DNA of 23,729 nt from JBMNOI01 sp050942995 (lineage in GTDB: Bacteria > Chloroflexota > Anaerolineae > UBA1429): positions 1-23,729 of the forward strand of contig JBMNOI010000059.1 of NCBI GenBank assembly GCA_050942995.1, written 5' to 3'. The notes below the pieces were generated by a model. The model was not told the origin of the DNA. It made no database searches and worked only from the letters and a program-made list of their open reading frames with translations. The first letter of the stretch is position 1, and each line of letters opens with the position of its first letter. The translations under genes were made by a program, and so were the position numbers. Below, piece after piece: positions 1 to 7,996 of this stretch.

Positions 1-19
1 CAACCCCGGGCCCGTACGG

Positions 20-1726
20 TCAACGGCGATAGAGCCAGACATACTCGATGCCGTTGACCGTCACGACGTGTTCGGGTTCACGACCGGCCAGAAGAGTATC
101 GAGTTCGGGGCTTTCCTTGCGCTGCAACTCGGTAATGTATACCGCGATGTAATCCGATTGGATATCCTCATAGCGATCTCCATGTGTCAGTTCGATGGTT
201 TCGCCCGAGTAAAAGGGCGCCAGATACTGGGCGTAGCGCGAGGCGACCGTCGGCCGGCCGTCGTAACGGTCGTTCAGGTATGCGGCGACCTGATCCAGTC
301 CCTCGCCAAAGCCCAGTTGAAAGATGTGCTGCGCCATACGGTGACCGCCCAACAGGGGCTGATAATAGGCGATTTCGTACGGATGAGTATGAACGTAAGG
401 GAGCCAGTGAAGGCCGATCAACAATGTGACGGCCGACAGGGTGGTCATGATTTCGCCGCGGCGCGGGCCTCGCGCTCGGAACAGTCGTCGCAATCCGTCT
501 ATGAAATAGATCGCGGCCAGGATGTCGAGCAACAAAAAGACGGGCTGCAGATAGCGCTGGAACTGCTTGGATGACACGGCCAGCATGGTCATCATGCCGA
601 CGGCGAGGAGCAAAATGAACGCTGCCACCAGATCCCGTTCGGTGAGGGAACGTCTCAAGATGCGAGAGCCGAGGGTGGCGAGGGCGAGGAGAACGCAGAG
701 CAGCGTGAGCGGCGTCGAACGATAGAGCCAGATCAACGGATAGAACAAAAGCCCCGGGGTCCAGACGACGCGCCCCATAAAGTAGGAGCGCGGCCGAGAG
801 AATATGCCCGCCTGACGATATGCGTTGACCACCTCGATGGCACGAGGATTGCTTTCGTACAGGGCGTCGATGGCCATGCCCGGATCACCGCCGTGGGGCA
901 CCTCGGCGCCCCAGCGGGCTCCGGTGGCCACAAAGCCCAGAGTGCGTACCGGCTGTACCCACAGCGCCGGCCAGAGGGCAAAGGCCGTGGCGCATGCGAC
1001 AATCCCCCAGAGCAGCAGAGAACCGAGGCGAGGATGGACCCCGTCGGGGATGTGACGCCAGGAGGATAGTCGGCGGATAAGGTGCGGAGGAAAGATAAGC
1101 ACCAGCCCCGCCATGGGGAGGAGGATGACGGCATTCACGTTGGTGATCAGCGCCCATCCCGCAATCGCGCCGGCCAGAACGATTCGGCGCATGCTGCGGT
1201 GTCGGCAGGCGAGCAAAAGAGTTACCCATGCCAGCGTAATATATCCGGCGGATGCCGAGTGCATGTGCAGCGTGCGCGAATGCGCCAGATAGAACGGGTC
1301 CAGGGCCAGCAGCAGCCCGGCGACGAGGCCGGTCGTCCGATCCAGTAATCGAGACAGGGCCAGAGCAATCGCGGCGCATGACGACGATGTGACCAGAACG
1401 ATCGAGAGACGGGCGATGGGTATCCAGTGAGGATCGGCCAGGCTCAGGCCCATGCGCCCCGCCAGCTTGAGGATGAACCCCGTGATCCACATCGTCGTCA
1501 CATTGGGGTGGACTTGTTGATAGGTTTGAGCCGGCTGCCCCGATTGCAGCGCATCCCAGAAGGCGATGGATCGCCCGAACCAGAGCGATTCATCCGGCGA
1601 AAGAAAGGTTCCCAGCCCCAAAAGTCGTGGGATGAGGGCGATAACGAACACAATACCGGCGATGATCGCCGGCATGCAGGCCTCTCGTTTCCCTGCAGGG
1701 CGTTCGAGCACATACTGCTCGCCCAT
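20..1726 (-). CDS. GT39/ArnT-like integral membrane glycosyltransferase
   Basis: A 568-residue polytopic membrane protein with about a dozen hydrophobic segments and a soluble C-terminal tail. After the first membrane helix there is an acidic pair in SPDES (D45, E46), where GT-C enzymes of the ArnT/PMT type carry their catalytic aspartate, followed by HPNVTTMW near residue 73. Family members move a sugar from a polyprenyl-phosphate donor to a lipid or protein on the outer face of the membrane. The C-terminal part contains YYQPLLGG and GFGEGLDQVAAYLN, a pattern I associate with GT39-like proteins of Chloroflexota. It is the last gene of the minus-strand cluster, 27 bases after the GT1 gene. 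GAGGAG lies about 8 bases before the ATG. The acceptor cannot be told from sequence; in this context a lipid is plausible. Confidence 0.82.
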   Translation of the reverse strand: MGEQYVLERPAGKREACMPAIIAGIVFVIALIPRLLGLGTFLSPDESLWFGRSIAFWDALQSGQPAQTYQQVHPNVTTMWITGFILKLAGRMGLSLADPHWIPIARLSIVLVTSSSCAAIALALSRLLDRTTGLVAGLLLALDPFYLAHSRTLHMHSASAGYITLAWVTLLLACRHRSMRRIVLAGAIAGWALITNVNAVILLPMAGLVLIFPPHLIRRLSSWRHIPDGVHPRLGSLLLWGIVACATAFALWPALWVQPVRTLGFVATGARWGAEVPHGGDPGMAIDALYESNPRAIEVVNAYRQAGIFSRPRSYFMGRVVWTPGLLFYPLIWLYRSTPLTLLCVLLALATLGSRILRRSLTERDLVAAFILLLAVGMMTMLAVSSKQFQRYLQPVFLLLDILAAIYFIDGLRRLFRARGPRRGEIMTTLSAVTLLIGLHWLPYVHTHPYEIAYYQPLLGGHRMAQHIFQLGFGEGLDQVAAYLNDRYDGRPTVASRYAQYLAPFYSGETIELTHGDRYEDIQSDYIAVYITELQRKESPELDTLLAGREPEHVVTVNGIEYVWLYRR

Positions 1727-1753
1727 ACTCTCTGCTCCTCGTCAATATACATA

Positions 1754-3079
1754 TCATGCCAGCGATTCGATGAGGTCGCCGGCTCTCTCTACACCGCCAT
1801 AGCGGTCCGATTCCTCCTTCAGCGCGCACGCGGCGCTGTGATAGCCGGGATCGGTCAGCATCTGAGCGATGGCCTCGTGGAGTGTGTCTGGTGTAAGGGG
1901 GCTCTCGGGCTGAATCCAGGTGGTGAACTCGCCGCAGGGCCAGCGACTGTGGACCAGACGCATCGTCTCGTGATTCGAGGCGGGGCTGAGCACCTTTGCC
2001 GCGCCACAAGCCTCCAGCCGGCGGCCGTTGGATTCTTGCTCGCTGTGAAAGGGGAGCACCACCGCAGGGACACCATAACGCACGAGCTCCATGGTGGTGC
2101 CATAGCCGCCGTGATAGACGACCAGAGCGCTGCGGCGGATGACGGCGGTGCCGGGTACCCAGTCGCGGACGATGACGTTTTTCGGCGGATGGGGTAACGT
2201 GTCCGGTGAGACGCCCTGTCCTGTGGAGAGGATCACCTGCCATGGCGCATCGGCCACGCTCGCGTACAGTGTGGCACAGAGACGGCGCGCATCCACCGGT
2301 TCGGCGCCCCCTCCCATGGTGATGTAGACCAGCGGCCGATCCCGAGGAATGCGATCCAGCCATTCCGGAGCGGCCGGCTCGGGCGCACCGCCCGAGCCGA
2401 TCAGTGCGCCGACATAATGGGTTCGGGTGACGCGATCGGGCAGCGGATCGAGGGTGGGAATACCGGGCACGATGAACAGGTCGCCCTGCAACGTATCCTC
2501 GGCACGGCGAATGGGCGCCATGCCCCAGGATTCCAGGACGGGATTGAATGCCGGCCGCACGTCGGGGGAGATCAAGCCCGGCGGTGGCGCGTCCCACCAG
2601 TAAAGGTCGGGATGCTGGGGATGCAGAATCGTCTTGATGATCTGAACGACGGGCAGACCCGTTCTGATGCCCACCATATGGGTCAGGGGCCAGGTATCGC
2701 CGATCAGGACATCCGGTTCGAGGCGGCGCACCAGAGCGATATCGGCCTCGGCCGCCCGCCGCACCACATCCGGCGCATAGAATCCATCGCGAACGATCTG
2801 GTAGCTCATGTCGGTAAAGAGCAGATAGGCCGGCGATGGGGGAGGGCGACGCCATCGGGTAACCAGCCGACCGAGTCGCCGCATCGGTCGGAGAGGGGCG
2901 CGATGAGGGCGCTGCACCGACATGCCCATCTTTTCGATCCGGGTGGCGTGCTGGCCCTCTAGCGCAAATGTCACCTCCCAGCCCCGTCGCTCCAGCGCCC
3001 GGGCCAGCGCCAGGCAGCGGTTGATGTGGCCAAACCCGCCGCCGCGACAACTGGGAAGGAATAGCGCACTACGAGACAC
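1754..3079 (-). CDS. GT1/MurG-fold glycosyltransferase, CrtX- or macrolide-GT-like
   Basis: A GT-B glycosyltransferase of about 441 residues. The N-terminal domain opens with FLPSCRGGGFGHINR, a glycine-rich loop with a histidine (H18) as in UGT and MurG enzymes. The C-terminal domain has HGGYGTTMELVRYGVPAVVLP from about residue 323 and a following EQ pair, the nucleotide-sugar binding box of GT1 enzymes such as zeaxanthin glucosyltransferase CrtX and macrolide glycosyltransferases. Expected role: glycosylation of a hydrophobic small molecule or lipid in the cytoplasm. I chose the GTG at 3079 because GGGGGAGG lies just before it; an in-frame GTG at 3100 is the alternative. The start overlaps the end of the dikinase gene by 11 bases, so the two are probably translationally coupled. 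About 22 residues around RWPCGEFTTW, after the sugar box, look like an insertion. Confidence 0.85.
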   Translation of the reverse strand: MSRSALFLPSCRGGGFGHINRCLALARALERRGWEVTFALEGQHATRIEKMGMSVQRPHRAPLRPMRRLGRLVTRWRRPPPSPAYLLFTDMSYQIVRDGFYAPDVVRRAAEADIALVRRLEPDVLIGDTWPLTHMVGIRTGLPVVQIIKTILHPQHPDLYWWDAPPPGLISPDVRPAFNPVLESWGMAPIRRAEDTLQGDLFIVPGIPTLDPLPDRVTRTHYVGALIGSGGAPEPAAPEWLDRIPRDRPLVYITMGGGAEPVDARRLCATLYASVADAPWQVILSTGQGVSPDTLPHPPKNVIVRDWVPGTAVIRRSALVVYHGGYGTTMELVRYGVPAVVLPFHSEQESNGRRLEACGAAKVLSPASNHETMRLVHSRWPCGEFTTWIQPESPLTPDTLHEAIAQMLTDPGYHSAACALKEESDRYGGVERAGDLIESLA

Positions 3080-5450
3080 GAGCCTCCCCCTTTGCCGCAC
3101 TCTGGCAGACGATGACCTGCCCTGTACTGCCGTCTACACGGATGATATCGCCGCTGGCGATTCGCGTGGTGGCGTCCCGGACATTGGCCACCGTAGGGAT
3201 GCCGTACTCGCGCGCGACGGTGGCGCCGTGAGACAGAAACCCGCCCACCTCGGTGACGATGCCACGGCAGGTCAGAAAGAGCGGTGCCCAGCCCGGATCG
3301 GTGTGTGGCGCCACCAGGATCTCTCCCGGCCGCAACTCGTGAGCCTGCTCGGGCTCCATCAACACCCGGGCCACCCCCTCGGCGATGCCGGGGCAGCAGG
3401 CGATGCCCGAGAGCACGCCGTCGCCGGGTATCATGATATCGGGCTCGTCGCCGATGATGAGATCCGGCACCGAACGCTCGCTCCATCGGCGATGCTGCTC
3501 CCTGCGCTCGCGCACCAGGGTGCGAACCTCGTCATGCCTATCGCCCCGGGCGAGCTGTTCCACCTCGGAGAGTGTGAGGAAAAAGATGTCACCCACACAA
3601 TCGATCTGTCCTTCGCGGGTGAACGTGGCGCCCATTTCGAGAAACGTGGCTCGCAGGAGGGCCATGCCCTCCATCAGCCGATCCTTCATATTCTCGCGCC
3701 AGGTGCTGTAGCGACGGTAGGCGATCAGCCCGCGGGTAAAGAGCCATCGCCATCCCACCGGCAAGACATAGCGGATGCGGCGCACTCCCAGGCTATGACG
3801 CGCCTGCCTCGCGGCCATCTCGGCGTCCGGATCGACGGCGGGCGCGTTCAGAATACGCACGATGGTGGCGATGACCGGTGCCGGGTCTTCATGCCAGCGG
3901 GGCAGGGACAGCTCGAACTCGCCGGCGCATCGCGTGCCCATCTCGGCCAGTAGACGCTCCAGTCCCTCCAGAAACTCGTACCCTCCGGGCACTCGCCACA
4001 GACGTTCTGACAAGGGCTGCTCGTCATTTTCCTGCAACGCCCGGACCAGTGGACCGCTGGAGCGGGCCTGTCTGGCAAGGCGCTGCAGGGAGCGTCCCTG
4101 TGCGGCAAGGCGCAGGTCGTGATAGCCGGTCAATATATCGAGCAGATGTTCCGTTTTTTCGGGAGCGCGGCGGGTGACGATCCCGCTTACGACGCCGAAC
4201 GCGCCGATGGCATAAGCGGTGCATTTGAGATGGATCTGAAAGCAATCGGCCACCCATCGAAGCAACATCTCGATGTAGGCGAGGGGAGATTCGGCATCGG
4301 AGCGAGACGGCGGCTCTGGCTGGCGATGGGCGATGCGATCGATGCGGGGCACCAGGCCCAGGATATCCAGCGCAAATGCCACCTGTGCCAGGCGCACGGT
4401 CGCTCCGCGTGGAGGGGAGTAGGTGGTCGTGGAGGGCAGGAGAGGCACCCCCAGCACACGGTGCATCACCTCTGGCGTCACCGTTGGAAGATAGCAAAAG
4501 GTATCGAGCAGCGCATCCAGCCGCAGGTAACCGCGCCCTGCGATCTGACGCATGCCGGAGGTGGCCGATTCGCCGTTGGATTCATCTTTGTGGGGAGACG
4601 ATCCGGCGAGCAGGGTGGCCTGAAATACGCTCCATGTGAGCGGCGTCATGACGTTGGGGAGCACCTCGCCGATATTGGCCCGGGTCCAGGCGTCGGCCAG
4701 TGTCACGCCGGATGTGCTGCCGGTTATGGGCCGAGACTGTAGAATGTGGAGGGTGTCGTCGGCCAACGCCCATTCGATATCCTGTCCGCGCCCCAGGATG
4801 CGTTCGATATCGACGGCCATCCTGGCCAGAGCGTGGCACTGCTCGGCCGTCAATAGATTGTCGGCGGCCGGCTCGATGATCTGTCCGGTTCGGGTGAGAT
4901 AAAGCCGATGGGGCTGTGTCCGGCCGCCCAGCAGGGCATCACCCAGGCCGGGTGTCGCCTCGACAATCAGCCGACGGTCATCACCCGAGACGGGATCTCT
5001 GGTAAAGAGCACGCCACTCACCGACGGCTCGATCTGTTGCTGAACCAGTACGGGTAAAGGGGCACTCCGCCGGTTGTGCCTTTTTCGATAGTGAGTGACG
5101 CGGTGTGAATGGGCAGATTCGCGGCATGCGAGAATGGCCTCTCTGAGCGCCCTCTCATCGCGCACATTGAGTACCGTCTCGTACTGCCCTGCGAACGACG
5201 CCTCCGCCCGATCCTCATCCAGGCCCGACGATCTCACCGCCACGGCATGGCCGTCAGATGCCAACCGACGGTACATGCAGGCGATAGGAAGCCATAACGG
5301 TTCGAACTCGACGGCTGCAGAGGTAATACAGAATCCATCGGGCACCGGCAGACCGGCCCGACGCAAAACGGCGAGGCGGGCCGCCTTGTTGCCGACCAGC
5401 GTCGGGTCCTGGGCTGCCGGATTGTCCAGGGTAATCAGCGGCGCCGTCAT
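3069..5450 (-). CDS. Rifampin-phosphotransferase-like dikinase (ATP-grasp plus swivelling His domain)
   Basis: A 793-residue protein of the PEP-synthase/PPDK superfamily. Residues 1-245 form the ATP-binding domain: VGNKAARL (19-26), AVRSSGLDEDRAEASFAGQ (71-89), SGVLFTRDPVSGD (145-157) and the closing DIEWA...LQSRPIT (224-243). The middle region, about 250-690, starts with ANIGEVLPNVMTPLTWS, a stretch typical of rifampin phosphotransferases (Rph). The C-terminal swivelling domain carries the phospho-acceptor His741 in GGFLSHGATVAREYGIP. There is no C-terminal PEP/pyruvate-binding barrel, so this is not PEP synthase or PPDK. Rph has the same three-domain layout and moves the ATP beta-phosphate to a substrate hydroxyl via the histidine; PigC of prodigiosin synthesis is related. 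The start ATG overlaps the stop of the preceding gene (ATGA). The substrate is unknown; a lipid or isoprenoid alcohol from this cluster is my inference. Confidence 0.88.
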   Translation of the reverse strand: MTAPLITLDNPAAQDPTLVGNKAARLAVLRRAGLPVPDGFCITSAAVEFEPLWLPIACMYRRLASDGHAVAVRSSGLDEDRAEASFAGQYETVLNVRDERALREAILACRESAHSHRVTHYRKRHNRRSAPLPVLVQQQIEPSVSGVLFTRDPVSGDDRRLIVEATPGLGDALLGGRTQPHRLYLTRTGQIIEPAADNLLTAEQCHALARMAVDIERILGRGQDIEWALADDTLHILQSRPITGSTSGVTLADAWTRANIGEVLPNVMTPLTWSVFQATLLAGSSPHKDESNGESATSGMRQIAGRGYLRLDALLDTFCYLPTVTPEVMHRVLGVPLLPSTTTYSPPRGATVRLAQVAFALDILGLVPRIDRIAHRQPEPPSRSDAESPLAYIEMLLRWVADCFQIHLKCTAYAIGAFGVVSGIVTRRAPEKTEHLLDILTGYHDLRLAAQGRSLQRLARQARSSGPLVRALQENDEQPLSERLWRVPGGYEFLEGLERLLAEMGTRCAGEFELSLPRWHEDPAPVIATIVRILNAPAVDPDAEMAARQARHSLGVRRIRYVLPVGWRWLFTRGLIAYRRYSTWRENMKDRLMEGMALLRATFLEMGATFTREGQIDCVGDIFFLTLSEVEQLARGDRHDEVRTLVRERREQHRRWSERSVPDLIIGDEPDIMIPGDGVLSGIACCPGIAEGVARVLMEPEQAHELRPGEILVAPHTDPGWAPLFLTCRGIVTEVGGFLSHGATVAREYGIPTVANVRDATTRIASGDIIRVDGSTGQVIVCQSAAKGEARVS

Positions 5451-6694
5451 GCTCCGGCTCCGGCGCTCTGGAGGAAACGGTTGCGAAGAGCGCGGCGGGC
5501 CAGTCCCAGCCGATCGTAGACCAGAAGCCACCAGATGACGGGCAGTGAGATGTGCGGCGTGTTGTAGCGGACGTTGGAGAGCATCTCTTCAGGGGAGAGC
5601 GTGGCCGTCCACCGGACGATATCCTGCCACGCCCTCTCGCCCCGGTTCCATTCCAGGTCGGCCAGCATGGTGGCTTTGCGATAGGCGACATGGTGCTGAT
5701 ATCTCCAGCGTCGCTCGTACTCTCGCAGGCGTCTGGCGCTCAGATTCCCCTCGTGCAGCGCTCTGGCGGCGATCTCTCCGCACAATTCCCCGTTGACCAG
5801 CGCGGGTTCGATACCCATGCAGGCCCAGGAGGTCGCCTGGCCGGCGGCATCCCCCACCCGCATCAGGCCGTTGTGGCAAAAGCGCCGCAGGGTACCCAAT
5901 GGAATGGTGCCCCAATGGGTGGGGACGATTCGCCCCTTGTGTAAAAGACGGTGGTAGGGTTCGAATTCACGCAGCGCACGCTCATAGCCCTGGATGCACC
6001 GGCGACGTGGATATCGGGGCGAGCGGGTAACCTGCGCAAAGCCAAAGCTGGCCCGGCCATCCGGCAGGGGATAGAACCATCCTCCGCCGTTGCCATGGTC
6101 GGGGTTGCCGGTGAGAAACAGCGCGGTATCTTGTTGCTCTTCCGAGAGACCGTCACAGTCGAGGATCTGCCCGTAGCTATGGCTGTACAACCTCGGTCGC
6201 CGATAGTCGATCCGTTGACTCTGTTGCGTCAGGCCCGATGCATCGATCAGCAGTCGGGCGGTGAACTCTTGTTTGGCGGCCTGTATACGCCATACGCCAT
6301 GCTCCTGTATGACGGCGCTCACCCGGGCCTCCTGATGCGAAACGTTGGAGCGATCCTGCAGCCGCCTGTAAAGGGCCATACAGGCCCCGGAATAATCCAG
6401 CGTGGCGAAAATCGCCTCATTCAGGGCGCAGACGGCCTGTTCGCCGGTGCGTGCCCTCAAGGCAAAGCGGTGATAACGCTTGATGATACAGTCGCTCAGG
6501 CCGAATCGCTCGAGCGTATCATAAAAGGTCAGGGGCAATGAGCGATTCGACCCCACCGACGGCTCGAAAAGTGTCAGCCGCGCATCGGATCGAGCCGTAA
6601 TGGCCAGCGCCGTCGAGAGGCCGGCCAATCCTCCGCCGATGACGGCCACGTCGGTATCTATCCTGCTATTTATACGAGATCCCATATCACACAC
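5447..6694 (-). CDS. FAD-dependent oxidoreductase, geranylgeranyl reductase / lycopene cyclase superfamily
   Basis: A 415-residue flavoprotein. It has the dinucleotide-binding loop DVAVIGGGLAGLSTALA (15-31), an LLIDASGL segment (148-155), a GGWFYPLPDGRASFGF strand (204-219) and the second FAD motif RVGDAAGQATSWACMGIEPAL (279-299). The layout matches geranylgeranyl reductases and lycopene cyclases. The Cys-Gly-Gly motif of true geranylgeranyl reductases is missing after the FAD loop, and the YxWxFP motif is altered, so it may be a cyclase or an oxidoreductase with another substrate. It follows the clear geranylgeranyl reductase by 13 bases and overlaps the dikinase by ATGA. The GTG at 6694 and the ATG at 6685 are both possible starts; neither has a strong ribosome binding site. 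Confidence 0.82.
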   Translation of the reverse strand: MCDMGSRINSRIDTDVAVIGGGLAGLSTALAITARSDARLTLFEPSVGSNRSLPLTFYDTLERFGLSDCIIKRYHRFALRARTGEQAVCALNEAIFATLDYSGACMALYRRLQDRSNVSHQEARVSAVIQEHGVWRIQAAKQEFTARLLIDASGLTQQSQRIDYRRPRLYSHSYGQILDCDGLSEEQQDTALFLTGNPDHGNGGGWFYPLPDGRASFGFAQVTRSPRYPRRRCIQGYERALREFEPYHRLLHKGRIVPTHWGTIPLGTLRRFCHNGLMRVGDAAGQATSWACMGIEPALVNGELCGEIAARALHEGNLSARRLREYERRWRYQHHVAYRKATMLADLEWNRGERAWQDIVRWTATLSPEEMLSNVRYNTPHISLPVIWWLLVYDRLGLARRALRNRFLQSAGAGA

Positions 6695-6707
6695 ATCCGT
6701 TCTTCAA

Positions 6708-7919
6708 TCAAGTGATCCGACCGCGCGCTTTTGCATGCGGATCGACGTTCGGCATACGAGCCGGGGTACCCAGCAGGGGGTAGGCCAGCGCCTGAAACTT
6801 GCCCTTCCATGTCAGTTTGTCGCCGAGTAGCGCCAGTTGAATTACCTTGGCCAGCATATTGCCGTCCAGGTGCGAGAGATGCTCTGCGACGGCGGCGAGA
6901 CGGCTTTCCACGCGCATGAGTCGCGACGCGGCAGTGGCCTCCCACTCGTTCTGATAGCGGGCCAAAAAACTGCCGGATAGATCGTTCGCCCTGAGCGCCC
7001 GGGCCATCACTCGTCCCGCCAGATCTCCAGACTGGAGGGCATTGTCCAGTCCGGCGGCCAGTAGCGGGTGGACCAGGCCGGCGGCGTCTCCGGCCACGAG
7101 TGTCGCAGGACCCACCATGCGACGCGTCGGGTCGAGCGGAATCCACCCGCCTCGCCGACTCATGATCGGGCGGTGGCGCAGTCTATCGGCCATTCGTGGA
7201 TGGAAGCGAATCAACTGGAGCAGGTCGGCCTTGAGATCTCGGCGGGTCATCTCGGTTTGGATACAGCCCAGCCCCACATTGAGTCGATCTCTGTACGGGA
7301 ATATCCAGGCATAGCCCCAACGGGCGATATCTCGACCGAAAAATATCTCGTAATGATCCATCTCATGATCGGGCCATGCGATCTCGTAAGTCAGGCCAAA
7401 GGCTGTGACGCGACCTCCGAGCGAGTAACCCAATCCCAGGTGACGGGCCAGCGTATGGGGGCCGTCTGCCAGGATGAGCCCTCTGGCGACGAGTGTGCGG
7501 GGCGCCGTGTTATCGCCCCGCACCGCAACCTCCACCCCGCCGTCCGGCGTATGCTGTACCCCGACGGCGGGGGTACGGGTGAGCAGCTCTGCTCCCGCTC
7601 TTTCAGCCCGCCCGGCGAGGAGGGCATCGAACACTTCTCGCCGAACGGTGCACTGTTCCGTTTCGTTCTCGATGATCCCCCAGGGCAGCAGATGCAATTC
7701 GCGGCTCATCGCCTTTTCTACTGCGTCGTGCGCATCAAAGCGCTCGATGGATGAACGGCTGATCATGCCACCACATACGGCGGCATGTCCCGGGCGAACA
7801 GAGCGTTCCAGCAGAGCGACATGCCAGCCTTCTCTGGCCAGAGGATAGGCCGCCGCAGCGCCGGCCGGTCCGGCGCCGACGACGATGACGTCATAGTCAT
7901 ACTGGCGATGCATCCGCAC
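6708..7919 (-). CDS. Geranylgeranyl reductase family flavoprotein
   Basis: A 403-residue FAD enzyme with the family signatures in order: GAGPAG (15-20), CGGMIS (49-54), the substrate-site strand YAWIFPYRDRLNVGLG (203-218, the YxWxFP...GxG motif), and VAGDAAGLVHPLLAAGL (275-291) that closes the FAD site. Known members hydrogenate isoprenoid double bonds: bacterial and plant ChlP on geranylgeranyl chlorophyll or diphosphate, archaeal enzymes on ether lipids. A role in saturating the prenyl chain made by the pathway is inferred. The GTG at 7919 is preferred because GGGAG stands 7 bases before it; an ATG two codons in is less well spaced. The gene lies 77 bases after the CrtC-like gene and 13 bases before the second flavoprotein gene. 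Confidence 0.9.
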   Translation of the reverse strand: MRMHRQYDYDVIVVGAGPAGAAAAYPLAREGWHVALLERSVRPGHAAVCGGMISRSSIERFDAHDAVEKAMSRELHLLPWGIIENETEQCTVRREVFDALLAGRAERAGAELLTRTPAVGVQHTPDGGVEVAVRGDNTAPRTLVARGLILADGPHTLARHLGLGYSLGGRVTAFGLTYEIAWPDHEMDHYEIFFGRDIARWGYAWIFPYRDRLNVGLGCIQTEMTRRDLKADLLQLIRFHPRMADRLRHRPIMSRRGGWIPLDPTRRMVGPATLVAGDAAGLVHPLLAAGLDNALQSGDLAGRVMARALRANDLSGSFLARYQNEWEATAASRLMRVESRLAAVAEHLSHLDGNMLAKVIQLALLGDKLTWKGKFQALAYPLLGTPARMPNVDPHAKARGRIT

Positions 7920-7996
7920 GATCCGTCTCCCTCTTGCCGGGGCCTGCTCTGCCCACCCATCCGAATTGGTCGATCATGCTTACCTCAAGATGTGCT

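Noticed and set aside
885..1490. 201-codon minus frame inside the GT39-type gene
   Set aside because: No motif, low-complexity basic composition, shadow of a membrane protein gene.
1427..2197. 256-codon plus-strand frame across the end of the GT1 gene
   Set aside because: Crosses two well-supported minus-strand genes and has no recognisable domain.
1590..3050. 486-codon open frame on the minus strand inside the GT1 gene region
   Set aside because: Arg/Pro/Ser/Gly-rich translation with no motif, in another frame of a clear glycosyltransferase; a product of high G+C.
2922..3953. 343-codon plus-strand frame opposite the dikinase
   Set aside because: Antisense to conserved dikinase motifs; its own translation shows no family features.
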